Source: Botryotinia globosa
Lineage: Eukaryota > Ascomycota > Leotiomycetes > Helotiales > Sclerotiniaceae
Direction: 5' to 3'
Length of the DNA: 64,000 nucleotides
Assembly: GCA_014898425.1 (NCBI GenBank)
Contig: RCSZ01000018.1
Location: 248,001-312,000, forward strand
Shown in pieces: positions 24,519-35,424 of this stretch; the first letter of the stretch is position 1, and each line of letters starts with the position of its first letter. The position numbers and the translations under genes are program-made. The notes below the pieces were generated by a model, which was given only the letters and a program-made list of their open reading frames with translations, did not search any database and had not been told where the DNA came from.

Positions 24519-25442
24519 ATGGCTTCCAACAACACCGGTCGAGTGCATGAGGGCAAGGTTGCGATTGTAACAGGTTCAGCACGAAGTAATGATTAGTGAA
24601 TGACTCGTTTACCAGTGTCCTAGCTAACCTTGTTTCCAGGCATTGGTGCTGGTATTGCTAGAAACCTCGCATCTAAGGGTGCCAACATCCTAATCAGCTA
24701 TCTAACCGAAGGTTCTGACAGCTCTGCTGCTGAGCTCGCAGAAGAGCTTACTAAGAAACATGGAGTTGTCGCCGTGCCATGTCGATCTGACATCTCTACA
24801 CCTGAAGGTTGCGCAGCCATCATTGAGGCATGTAACTTGAAGATGCCTCCAAATGCCAAAACCAACAAGCTACAAATTGATATCTTGATCAACTGTGCTG
24901 CTATTATGATTGGTATTGGTCCTCTCGAATCAGTTACGCACGCGGATTTTATCAAGTCGTACGAGACCAACGTGCTAGCTCCTATCTTGCTTACAGGAGC
25001 ATGCAAGCCATACCTACCAACAGATCGATCTGGAAGAATTGTGAACGTCTCCAGTATTGGACAAAAGGTCGGCACTCCATACTTGACGCTTTACAATGGA
25101 ACGAAGGGTGCACTTGAGGCTATGACAAGAACTTGGTCAAGAGAATTGGCTGAGAATGCCACCGTCAACACTATCAACCCTGGTTCGGTACTCACAGATA
25201 TGTTCCGTCAATGTAGCGACGATGTGCTTGCAGCTCAAGCACAATGGAGTCCGTTGATCCCATTGTCAGGTGTACGTGAGTGGGATACTGAAGAAGTCAA
25301 GGCAGTTGGTAAGAAATGGGGTGGTCGTCCAGCTTATGTCGAAGAAATCGCTGGCGTTGTCGGTATGGTTTGTAGTCCAGAGAGTGCATGGATGACTGGT
25401 AGTGTTGTCAGCGCCAACGGTGGTCAATGTTTTAGCACTTGA
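24519..25442 (+). CDS. NAD(P)-dependent short-chain dehydrogenase/reductase (289 aa)
   Basis: Exons 24519-24585 and 24640-25442, joined by a GTAATG to CCAG intron inside the cofactor motif. Classical SDR fold: the Rossmann motif TGSARSIGAG starts at residue 18, ILINCAA replaces the usual NNAG, and VNVSSIGQK and Tyr174-x-x-x-Lys178 (YNGTK) provide the catalytic Ser, Tyr and Lys. GSVLTDM is the conserved motif after the active site. The C-terminus ends VVSANGGQCFST, in the style of VxxDGG in this family. The substrate is not evident; relatives include 3-oxoacyl-ACP and tropinone-type reductases and secondary metabolite enzymes. A typical length, no transmembrane helix. It converges on the mitochondrial carrier. 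Confidence 0.88.
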
Positions 25443-25794
25443 ATGTTTAGCATCGTGTAAATGTCAACTTTTATCCAGGATACAAATTCTTTCGCGTTGG
25501 CCAAAACGTTAGCGTTAAGTACTTACCAAATAACAGACAAGCTAGTCTTGAAATTCGACTGGATTTTATATACCTGAGCTAACCGCGATCTTGACTGTTG
25601 TACCTTTAAGAGCACCTTGTCTGGTTTTAATTTATACACCTAGTTCTCAATCCTAATCTATAGAATCTATCCAAATATTCTATCTTTATTCTTTTGCCAT
25701 GGCCTTTGTCCGACCTCCTACCTCTTCCTCTATGTATACACCATCCACAAAAGTTTCATCTCCAAAAGAAAACTTTAAGCCAAATCATCCTCTT
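25443..25794. other. Convergent intergenic region
   Basis: 3' ends of the short-chain dehydrogenase and the carrier. No gene is supported. Confidence 0.4.
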
Positions 25795-26787
25795 CTAAAT
25801 CAGAATCTCACTCTTACCTCTATCCTTGACGCCAGTATCGATCCCACCTTTGGCCCCCAGCTCCCTCATTATCCACTCATATGCTGCCCACTGTGCTGCA
25901 TTCACAATGAAAGCCCTCAAGCTACATACACCTAATCCCCTGAAAAACACGCCCATGCCTTCATTGCGATATGCTAGTCTTGCTATTTCTAAGGCTCCTC
26001 TGGGCTTATATGGTGGGGATCCGATAACAAGGGGTGTGGCTTCTGAAACCAATGTAGGAGAGAGAATTTGAGCTTGTAGTCTTGTCTTCACAACGTCAAG
26101 GGGGAAAACACTAGCCCATGTAACCACACCGGCTACGCCACCGCAGAGGAGAATCTTAATTGCTTCGTCCCTAGAACTGGTAGTAGCAACCTCCATTCCT
26201 GGCGATGACGAGAGGACATAAGAAGAGTAGAGACGCGATGACAATTCATAGCTCCAAAAATAAAACCCATAACCTATACTATCTCTCAACGCGGTAACTA
26301 CACCTCCGAAATACAGACCTCGAATTCCGGTCGTAGATAAAATAGAGCGAGCTATCGCCAGGGAAGAGACAGGAGGGCTAGAGAGCTGAGCGCGACACTT
26401 TATCAATTCTGTTGGGGTAGAAACAATAGAGGAGCAGAGACCACCAATAGTGCCTGCAAGAAAGGTCGAGAATAGGGGTACGGATTCCGGGTGGTTGGTG
26501 GTGTAAGTAGGGTGGAGGAGCAATAGCGTTCTGTTATAAGTTACAAACAGGAGGGCGTTGAGAGCACCGGTTGAGAGAATAGGCGCGGCAGTTCCACGAA
26601 TAAGGGAGCTCGGGGTTGGGAAAGCGGTAGTAGACGGAGTAGAAGTGAGCGGGGTGAGAATCGGAGAAAGACCATTGGCACGTGACGAGCTTGAAGCTTG
26701 GAGACGGACCTTGAGAAGATCGAGAGGATTGCCGATTATAATACTGATGGCACCACTAATGTAACCAGCCCAGAAATCTGCGGACAT
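25795..26787 (-). CDS. Mitochondrial carrier (SLC25) family protein (330 aa)
   Basis: A single exon. Three repeats of the carrier signature are visible: NPLDLLKVRLQ (repeat 1), TPTELIKCRAQL (repeat 2) and FPLDVVKTRLQAQ (repeat 3), each in a pair of membrane helices. Carriers exchange metabolites across the mitochondrial inner membrane. The PTELIK form of repeat 2 is the type seen in basic amino acid and carnitine/acylcarnitine carriers, so that clade is the best guess; the substrate cannot be fixed. Repeat 1 carries an insert of Ser, Thr and Pro (about 32-60) that lengthens the protein. The start MSADFWAGYISGAISI fits the family, since the first helix follows directly. Confidence 0.88.
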   Translation of the reverse strand: MSADFWAGYISGAISIIIGNPLDLLKVRLQASSSSRANGLSPILTPLTSTPSTTAFPTPSSLIRGTAAPILSTGALNALLFVTYNRTLLLLHPTYTTNHPESVPLFSTFLAGTIGGLCSSIVSTPTELIKCRAQLSSPPVSSLAIARSILSTTGIRGLYFGGVVTALRDSIGYGFYFWSYELSSRLYSSYVLSSSPGMEVATTSSRDEAIKILLCGGVAGVVTWASVFPLDVVKTRLQAQILSPTLVSEATPLVIGSPPYKPRGALEIARLAYRNEGMGVFFRGLGVCSLRAFIVNAAQWAAYEWIMRELGAKGGIDTGVKDRGKSEILI

Positions 26788-28914
26788 TGTCCGTTCTGTG
26801 CGGATGATAAAGGGGTATTGGCAATTGTCTTTATCGTGGGATCATGTCTCGGATCAACGGATATTGTGTCGATTGAAATCTGGGCGGTAAGTGGCCGATA
26901 GGCTGTAGATTGGTTCCCGCTCTGAAACAACGAGAAAGTCGTCTGTGGCTTGCTTCACTATATATACAGTAAATAACTGTACTGTTCCTTCGCTCAATTC
27001 CAGCTTTATCTATGATAGAACGCTAGCTATCATAGTTGGCGCTAAGCAAAAGAGACGCCTTTGTACTTCAAACCAAGATATCCACCAGTATTGATTTAGA
27101 CGACTCTCAATAATGTGAATCTATTCGCTCGTTTTTGCTGGGACCCGAGAGATTCAGAGAAAGAATCGGGAATATAAGTTGGCGGGGTATATTCCTTGGC
27201 AAAGCATTAACCTTAGCTTTCTGGAACGGAATAATGTTTTTCCGGCCCAATTCGAACAAACAGAAATCAAGGGATCCATCAATACCATGGAGCATGGCTA
27301 GAGTATCCACCCAAGAGACTCTACTCGATACATAATGATAACCGACTGAATACTGCTAAGCTTCCTATAATGTATGATTCTAATAGATTAAAAGGAACAG
27401 GGTAGCAACTCAGGGGCGTCGTATGTCCCATTTGGGAACTGTAGGTCCTTGCTTCACAAGAATTGCAACCCTATCACGAGGGTCAAGAGGGCTCTGTTCA
27501 CATGCAGAGAGGTCCACAAATTTAGACGACACCGACAGATAACTAGAATGACTTCGCACTAAATCTTGGACATAGGTAATAAATACAGTAATGCTTGGAA
27601 CCAACCCCTTCTCCCCTGTGAGTTTCAAAATCTTGCTTTGGAAGTCTGAAAGCCGTATGCAGCGTCAAAATGAGGCATTGTAATTACATGAATTCCATAT
27701 TTTCGTCGTCACTCGTCCAGGTTCAATTTCAAGAGGAACTAACCTTGACCAACATTAGATCGGCGATGTCACTGCACACATATAGACAGCCAAGAAGCAT
27801 TCCATGCTACAGTAAACAGAAGTTTCTTTCTTGGGGCGGGCATCTCACACCCTGTCGGTGGCACAGAGAGAGTGGTCCGGAGAAGTTATGGTAACTCGGT
27901 TCACAGTTCCAACCCAGTCAGATATTGCAAACCTCAAGCAAAAACTATAGTATTGATTGAAACCCCTTTAAGACATAGAAACTTGAAAGACTGTACCCCC
28001 TCCCCCCCTAAAGATTCATGTTGGTAGAAGGGTCAGACATGAGGATCGTCAGGAGAATCGATGATCTCTGGGACATGTGACGGAGGTCTTTGGGGAGTTG
28101 AGAGGCATATGGCACACAGGGGACGGTTCTGCTACAAATTATAGAAAACAGGAGAAAGGAAGAAGTACGTACATAGGTCATAGGATGGAACACCCTTACA
28201 GGTTGTTTTTGACTGAAACCATGTCATTTCTCGATTTGGATTGACTATACTTCCGCTGCATATTTAGCACACCGGTTCTGAGCTCTAGATCCAGCGAGTA
28301 CTTTATTCGCAGATCTTATAGGTTTTGCTTCGTACAGATTGTATCATCGTCTTCCACTATATAACCATGAAACTCGAGGTATTTGGTGCAATCGTGATTC
28401 GAGAGTGGCAGCCAAGTTGCACCGCATATTGGCGATCATTTGGAAAATTGCATTGAGTTGCAGTACAATAACACAACATTTCAACCCCGAGAGAGTACGC
28501 GGAAGAGGTGTCATTCAAATATGATGTGACCATGGGAACCATAAAATACACGTACAGATATTATACACGTTATTTTGTATGCTGTCGCTCGTTTTACAGC
28601 CTACCTGGCGTACCTGCAGAGTCAACCCGTCCCCCTTGCAGTATCTTCACTTGCAGCCCGTTCCGGAATAATTGTACTTACCGTTGACATTACTACGAAA
28701 GCTAATTGTTGATCAGATACTCCATAGGAGCGATCTCTGCTCCTGCGGCTATGGAGCTTTCTTCTTGCCGTGGCACTGTGGCTTCCAATTGGCAAGATCT
28801 CTAGCATACTGCATGGCAGCTGTTGGCCTCTCTGAGCAAGAAATGAGCAAAGAGATTGAAGAGATGGAGAATTTACAGACTGGCCAAAACTCATGTCGAA
28901 TCAAAACAAGCTGC
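26788..28914. other. Decayed or non-coding interval (2.1 kb)
   Basis: Upstream of the carrier. Some minus-strand pieces look protein-like, for example 27628-27410, but they are short and broken by stops and I cannot join them into a gene. It adjoins a polyketide synthase relic on the right. Confidence 0.35.
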
Positions 28915-29350
28915 GTCAATGGCTATTATCGCGGCGAATGTTCTCCATGCCACTTCAAATTTGTGTGAAACAATTTTGCATACGCGAAAGTTACTGAAAC
29001 CTGATGGAAAGTTAATTTTGATGGAGGGTAGCGCCCCTGCATCACAGAAGTGAAGTGAGATAAAAACTTGAAATGGAATAGCTTTTCTCGGCCGGGTTCT
29101 CTAGTCAAAGACTTTGATAACGTGGAGAGACATCTAAGCAGTCTTATGGTAACAACAGCTACAGGGGCATTGATCCATACTCCAAGTATAGAATGGAAGA
29201 TTGTTTTGAACGATAAGTCTGGACTTCAGACAGATTGCGCAGAAGCTCGAGCAACGTACTAAAGAAGCGGGTCAGTTTCTGGGTGAGTCGCTCACCTTGA
29301 TAGATTTGACAATGCACAATTTGCAAGATAACAATTACATTGTCTTGAAA
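28915..29350 (+). pseudogene. Relic of a highly reducing polyketide synthase (methyltransferase region)
   Basis: Three short pieces in different frames line up in the order expected for the end of a PKS C-methyltransferase domain and the region after it. The first is AIIAANVLHATSNLCETIL then RKLLKPDGKLILMEG (about 28918-29040). The second is DFDNVERHLSSLMVTTATG (about 29110-29170). The third is QIAQKLEQRTKEAG then a LQDNNYIVL piece (about 29235-29345). ANVLHAT and RKLLKPxGKLxLME are characteristic of PKS methyltransferases. Stops and frameshifts separate the pieces, and the GTLPGWW-type segment normally between the first two is missing. No ketosynthase or other domain was found nearby, so this is a small fragment. 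The call is from motif memory, not a search. Confidence 0.65.
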
Positions 29351-30150
29351 AAACGTATGATTATTTAATCAATTGTCCTATTATCAGTTGTAAATTGTTG
29401 GTATCGACGGCTACACAAGAGCACTCGAGTACTCTCACACTAACCGCCGCGTAAGATTACGATTGTAATTTCGAGCCTGTCGTGGCATCACTACGAATTC
29501 TGCAAACATCATGAAAGTGACCAAGATATCCTACAAACACTGGATTGTGAACGATAATGGTATGAGGCATGTGCTGGCTTTCAATTAACGGTACCCATAC
29601 AACCGCTGCTCTTCCATGATGGATGCACCTTCATCAATATCTACAAGAGATAGATTCTCAAACAGCAAAACAGCTATCCATGATAGATACAAGGTGAAGG
29701 AAGCACTTCCGGAATAAGTACGAATATTTTCAAGGTAATGAATGCAATGCTAGATAAGGGAAAGCAAAGGGTTTGAAAGGGGCAAGACAGAAGCACAGGT
29801 GGTGACTGTTGAAGGGACACTACCAATCAGTGATATCTTTGACCATGAGGGGAATAAACCATAAGGCAAGATGGTCGTGGATTCAGCACAGCAAATGAAA
29901 ATCGAAAGCATGATACGGAAGGAACTAACAGTATTAGTGCTGTGTTTAGGTATAGTCACGTGCTTTCGCGAAGTTTAGACGCGTTTAACATGCAACCTTC
30001 CCTCTCCATTGCCACGCCACATCAAGAAATTTGATAACATCAAATTGCAGATCCGCGGCCACAATTTGAGTAAAAGAAGAACGATTTTGGGTGTTTAAAA
30101 TTGTCATAGTAGCGTGTTCAAGATATAGGGCCTGTTTGATCGACGACACA
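29351..30150. other. Non-coding interval, RAD54 promoter side
   Basis: No supported gene. A minus-strand frame at 29985-30251 overlaps the start of the RAD54-like gene and is taken as chance. Confidence 0.4.
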
Positions 30151-32739
30151 ATGATAACGCCACCGAGTGAAAACGACACTGTTGACGCGCAAACAGAGGC
30201 GCGAACTCCAATTCCTCTCGCGGGGAAAAAGAGGATTGGACTTGCAGCCACTCCTCAATCAAAGGATCGGCTCAAACAACCTTTTCATATTACATCGGGC
30301 GAAGATAAGGAGAATGCTCCTCCTTCGACACAGAGAGGACGATTATATGGTGGAACTCCTCAATCCGTCGACAAATTAGTAAAACCATTCCGATGTCCTG
30401 GTTCAGCGACAATAACTCGAGCCTCCGTAAAGCCCGCTCGGAAGCGGCGAAAGGTTGATTATGGAGGTGCAGATGGCGAAGCAGAAGACGGAGATAAACC
30501 CTGGACAAATGAGGATCGATTAGCTCTTGCGAATAGAGAATCGAACAAGTTTCCTGTTTTCCAAGTTAAGGATAAGGATACTATGTTTAGAAAACGATTT
30601 TCGGTACCATTGATAAATAAAGATGGGGGAGGGTATAATCCCAATCGACCGCCGCCAACACTTGGATTGAGACAGGGAGCGGTGTTTGTTGCGAAACCTT
30701 TACATGACCCTAGTGGCGAGTTTGCGATCGTTCTCTATGACCCTACGATTGATGAGAAGCCGAGGAGTATAGAACAAGCCAAGAAAGAGGAAGAAGATGC
30801 TAAGAATGAGACCGAGAAGAAGGACGGCGAACCCGAGAAACCGGTACTGAAGCTGGACGCCCCATTGGCACATAAAAGTCTTGCGGAAATATTAGGCATA
30901 AAAAAGGTTGTGGAAGGCGAACGACCCAAGGTTCCGGTTGTGATAGATCCTCGACTCGCGAAAGTTTTGCGACCTCATCAAATTGAAGGTGTCAAGTTCA
31001 TGTACAGATGCGTGACTGGTATGGTGGACGATAGAGCGAATGGATGTATCATGGCAGACGAGATGGGTCTGGGAAAGACACTTCAATGCATTACTCTTAT
31101 GTGGACCATGTTGAAGCAATCTACCGATGCTGGGAAGCCTACAATCAATAAGGCGATCATTGCCTGTCCGTCGAGTTTAGTCAAGAATTGGGCAAATGAA
31201 TTGGTCAAGTGGCTAGGTCCGGATGCCATTCAACCATTCGCAATCGATGGCAAAGCTTCGAAGGAGGAACTTATCCAGCAATTACGCCAATGGGCTATAG
31301 CTAGTGGTCGATCCATTACACGACCTGTTATCATTGTTTCTTATGAGACTTTACGACTTTATGTTGATGAGCTAAAGCATACTCAAATTGGACTGATGTT
31401 ATGTGACGAGGGTCATCGTTTGAAGAACGGAGACAGTCAGACATTCGTAGCATTGAATAGTCTCAATGTTACAAGGAGAGTTATTCTATCTGGAACGCCA
31501 ATTCAGAATGATTTAACAGAATATTTCTCCTTGGTCAGCTTTGCAAACCCAGGTCTTTTGGGCACTCGAATGGAATTCCGCAAGAAATATGAATTGCCAA
31601 TTCAACGTGGTCGAGATGCAGCTGGTAGCGATAAAGATCGACAAAAGGGAGACGAATGCATTAAAGAACTTCTCAACGTCGTCAACAAATTTATTATTCG
31701 CCGAACAAACGATATTCTTTCTAAATATTTACCTGTTAAATACGAGCACGTCGTCTTCTGCGGTCTCGCACCCTTTCAACTCGATCTATACAATCATTTC
31801 ATCACTAGCCCAGACATTAAAGCTCTTCTGAGAGGAAAAGGAAGTCAGCCTCTCAAAGCTATCGGCATGCTCAAGAAACTCTGCAATCATCCTGACCTTT
31901 TAAATCTTTCGGAAGATCTCCCCGGCTGTGAACAATACTGGCCCGAAGACTACGTTCCAAAAGATGGTCGCGGTCGCGATCGTGATATCAAACCTTGGTA
32001 TTCAGGAAAAATGCAAGTTCTCGACCGCATGCTCGCACGAATCCGTCAGGATACCAATGATAAAATCGTCCTAATCTCCAATTACACACAAACCCTCGAC
32101 ATGTTTGATAAACTATGTCGAAGCCGCGGCTATGGATCTTTACGTCTCGACGGTACCATGAATGTAACGAAGCGTCAAAAGCTAGTTGACAAATTCAACG
32201 ATCCGAATGGTCAAGAATTCGTCTTTTTGCTAAGTAGTAAAGCCGGAGGATGTGGTCTCAATCTCATAGGAGCCAATCGACTTGTCCTTTTCGATCCCGA
32301 TTGGAATCCAGCTGCTGATCAACAAGCTCTCGCTAGAGTATGGCGTGATGGTCAAAAGAAAGATTGTTTCGTATATCGCTTCATCGCCACTGGTACCATC
32401 GAGGAAAAGATCTTCCAACGTCAATCCCACAAGCAATCGCTATCATCCTGTGTTGTCGATTCTGCGGAAGATGTCGAAAGACATTTCAGTTTAGATTCTT
32501 TGAGAGAATTGTTTCAATACAGGAAGGACACTACGAGTGATACTCATGATACTTTCAAATGTAAACGTTGCAAGCCGGATGGAAAACAATTCTTGAAGGC
32601 CCAAGCGATGATGTACGGTGATACCAGTACATGGAATCATTTTGTTAATGCAGGGTTGGGCACAATACAGGATCTGTTGTTAAGACAGGAGTGTGGAGAC
32701 GAAGATGTTAGTGCGGTATTTCAGTACATAAGTCATTAG
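30151..32739 (+). CDS. RAD54: DNA repair and recombination helicase Rad54 (862 aa)
   Basis: A single exon; the same frame runs further up to 30091, but the first ATG is at 30151. Rad54 is a Swi2/Snf2 double-stranded DNA translocase that works with Rad51 in homologous recombination, remodelling chromatin and driving strand invasion. The N-terminus (residues 1-250) has repeated TPQSxDxLxKPF elements (TPQSKDRLKQPF, TPQSVDKLVKPF) and a basic patch KPARKRRKVDYGG. Helicase motif I is DEMGLGKT (303-310) and motif II is DEGH (419-422). SGTPIQNDL is motif III; LLSSKAGGCGLNLIGANRL and DWNPAADQQALARVWRDGQKK are motifs V and VI. A Cys-rich C-terminal piece (CKRCKPDGKQF) follows. All these are typical, with no lesion seen. 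Confidence 0.96.
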   Translation: MITPPSENDTVDAQTEARTPIPLAGKKRIGLAATPQSKDRLKQPFHITSGEDKENAPPSTQRGRLYGGTPQSVDKLVKPFRCPGSATITRASVKPARKRRKVDYGGADGEAEDGDKPWTNEDRLALANRESNKFPVFQVKDKDTMFRKRFSVPLINKDGGGYNPNRPPPTLGLRQGAVFVAKPLHDPSGEFAIVLYDPTIDEKPRSIEQAKKEEEDAKNETEKKDGEPEKPVLKLDAPLAHKSLAEILGIKKVVEGERPKVPVVIDPRLAKVLRPHQIEGVKFMYRCVTGMVDDRANGCIMADEMGLGKTLQCITLMWTMLKQSTDAGKPTINKAIIACPSSLVKNWANELVKWLGPDAIQPFAIDGKASKEELIQQLRQWAIASGRSITRPVIIVSYETLRLYVDELKHTQIGLMLCDEGHRLKNGDSQTFVALNSLNVTRRVILSGTPIQNDLTEYFSLVSFANPGLLGTRMEFRKKYELPIQRGRDAAGSDKDRQKGDECIKELLNVVNKFIIRRTNDILSKYLPVKYEHVVFCGLAPFQLDLYNHFITSPDIKALLRGKGSQPLKAIGMLKKLCNHPDLLNLSEDLPGCEQYWPEDYVPKDGRGRDRDIKPWYSGKMQVLDRMLARIRQDTNDKIVLISNYTQTLDMFDKLCRSRGYGSLRLDGTMNVTKRQKLVDKFNDPNGQEFVFLLSSKAGGCGLNLIGANRLVLFDPDWNPAADQQALARVWRDGQKKDCFVYRFIATGTIEEKIFQRQSHKQSLSSCVVDSAEDVERHFSLDSLRELFQYRKDTTSDTHDTFKCKRCKPDGKQFLKAQAMMYGDTSTWNHFVNAGLGTIQDLLLRQECGDEDVSAVFQYISH

Positions 32740-34912
32740 GAGAAGGAAGTTGAGTGTAGAGGGAGATGCGACTGAAACGGATGCCGGCGTGGTTTTTGAT
32801 GTATGGATTGGAGTACTTTTTGTTATCCTTAATTTTGTGTGGGCATTCGACGACAGAATCGGACGAAGAGAATTAAGCTCCTTCAAAGCATTTCTTCAAG
32901 CGGGCGTTTTGGTATGATAATGATAGACAGAAGCGATTATGGTACATAGAACACTTTATATGATTTTGATTTTCAATTCTCTTCGCCTCCTAGATTACTG
33001 GCTGCTTCATTTTTCACCCATATATCTTACGTAGACCAAAATAAGAGTCAAGAGTCAAGAATCAAAAGCCCTCTGATGTTGCACCTACTCTCATACCTAA
33101 CCTTATATTAACCTAGTCCAACATCCCCCATCATACATACCATCAAATCAGACACAAATTCCCCTCGCACACCTCAAGATCATCAAGTGCTCAATCATCG
33201 AGATTAAAATCAACATTAAGAAACCCTCCAAGCTAAAAACAGCATACCACAACCCTATAAACCCCAGCACAACCTCACACTACCTAAAAATACAAATAAA
33301 TAAATAACACAATCCCATACCCCTCACATTAAAGTTTCGGATCCGCTACCTCCTAAATTCTAACCACATTATACGTAAGAAGCTACATATCAGATAATTA
33401 CTATGCAATCTATAAACATCCACTAATTCTAATGCTATAAATCCTAGTTTCTCCTCCTCCTCCTCCTCCTCCTCCTCCTCCTCCTCTTTACTCTCTACTC
33501 CTTCCACCACAACCCCACCTTCAGATCACAAAGTCCAGACCATAAAAACAACCATACTACTTCTCCGTTACTACTAAATGAATCAGAAAATCCAATTACT
33601 TACTAGATAGATGTATAGACATGTAGATAGATACTCATTCATCGAAATTTAGCCCTCATTATAATTCATCACTTCACATAAATAGAAACAATGATTACAA
33701 TATTACTACTACTACTATCACTACTATTAATACTACCACTACTACTATTACTATCATTACTACTATTATTACTATTATTATTACTACTATTATTATTACT
33801 ACTATTATTATTATTACTATTATTACTATCATTATTACTACTATTATTACTACTACTACCATTACCACCAATACTACCATTACCACCAATACTACCACTA
33901 CCACTACCACTATCACTATCAAAAAGATCCATATATAGGTATAAAATACAAAATACAAAATAAACCCCTACATTACACCACATACTTAACTATATTATCA
34001 ATATATTTTTATTTATTATTTATCTAATACATAGCTATCATATCATCTTCTTCAAGCTCAAACTCAAACTCGACCTCCTAGTCATTTCTTTAAATTCCCT
34101 AAACTTCTAGATTTATATACATATATATACACACACATAAACAGCATACCCCATACTTCCTGGAAACTCTACCCCTCCCCATCTCCACATCTCAGCTCCT
34201 CAAATATTACTTCCCAAAATACACAGCGAAATACATGTTGTGTAACTCCGTGGCGTGCGCATAAAATCATGAGCAAGTTATTTCCAGCCGTAACACATAC
34301 CCCATGTAGCCTCGAAGTAAGATATCTAGATTCGCGAGTCGTACACCCGATGAGACATTGTACAGATGACCTGCTTTACCCACCAATGCAATATAAGACC
34401 AATATGCGTCACCATTACGAATCACATGTATTCACCAAAGCAAAAATGGCAGTATCATGAAAAGTCTCTGTATTGCACACATACTAATGATATCTCTCAG
34501 GTTAGAAGAAAAAAGTAACTGCCTGGCAATATGTAATTCTTCCAAACCGAACTATTTGAACAACCATATCAATACCCATGTATAAACGAGATTCCATGCA
34601 CGATGAAAGAATGAAGAGAAGTGTCCCATGTTGAATTGAGACATCATCTGAAAATGAAGGGAGAATCGCACACTCGCAAAGTCAATACTGAGTCCTAGTG
34701 CCGTAGGAGAACAAACATATACGTAAAGACGGCCACCCGGTTGGATTCCATGCTTAATGCTTCGAAGTGTATATTGCTGATTTAGGTCGAAGAAGTCAAA
34801 AGATATATTTCTTGTTGCTGAGATGACGGGTAGATGGGAGATAAGGAAAGGGGTGATGATCGGATGATCAGCAATGCTCCTTTTCGTGGAGGATTCGAGG
34901 CTTTTGGTCCAT
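32740..34912. other. Repeat-rich intergenic region (2.2 kb)
   Basis: Downstream of RAD54 and downstream of the hydrophobin, so mostly 3' sequence of two convergent genes. It contains a CTC run at about 33452-33486 and a long TAY trinucleotide run at about 33691-33920. No gene is supported. Confidence 0.5.
33691..33920. repeat. Degenerate TAC/TAT trinucleotide microsatellite (about 230 bp)
   Basis: Nearly continuous ACT/ATT triplets (TAY units) between about 33691 and 33920, grading into ACC. Both strands give long poly-Leu or poly-Asn frames that are artefacts of the repeat. Confidence 0.9.
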
Positions 34913-35424
34913 CTAAAGAACGATTGGAATAGCAACGCAGCTGTTGGTGAGAACATTGATTCCACCCTGTGTATCGCCACTGTTAGAATCGTCATCGCAA
35001 TCGGGCTAGCCATGTAAGATAAAGAAATCTAGTGAAGAATAGAGAAGACTTACGCTGGTATCGCCGCCGTTCACATTACAGCAGACGGGTGCGGAGTTAC
35101 ATTTGCCTCCGAGCACGATACCAACGACCGGGAGTGGGATTTCAGCGCCTATTATTGTCATTAGCAAGATTTCTGGACCAGACGAGACAATTCTTGTAGA
35201 TTGGTCGATGTCAACGGGTTAATAAAATAGAACTTACAGTTCAAACCCAACAAATTGCCCAAAAGACCACCACTTCCACTAGTAACAGATTGACAACATG
35301 AGAGTGTTTGGCCTTGAGCACAGGTTTGCCCTCCACCACGAGCGAAGATTGTTGATTCCGTAGTGGGAATAGCAACGACCATGGCGGCCAAAGAGAGAAC
35401 AACAGTAGCGATAGTGAAACGCAT
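34913..35424 (-). CDS. Class I hydrophobin (111 aa)
   Basis: Exons 35424-35238, 35148-35054 and 34966-34913. Secreted amphipathic protein that self-assembles at the air-water interface on fungal surfaces. The signal peptide MRFTIATVVLSLAAMVVA ends at about residue 18. The mature part has all eight conserved cysteines: Cys35, 43-44, 63, 79, 85-86 and 104. The spacing C-X7-CC-X18-C-X15-C-X5-CC-X17-C falls in the class I range, not class II. The ATG at 35424 was chosen because the further upstream frame starts with a TTG codon. The length and type suggest an orthologue of the Botrytis cinerea class I hydrophobin Bhp1, but I could not compare sequences. The two introns interrupt cysteine-rich parts, and splicing is needed for Cys63 (its codon spans the first junction). 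Confidence 0.9.

Noticed and set aside
33669..33983. Poly-Asn/Ser or poly-Leu frames
   Set aside because: Created by the TAY triplet repeat; no other coding features.
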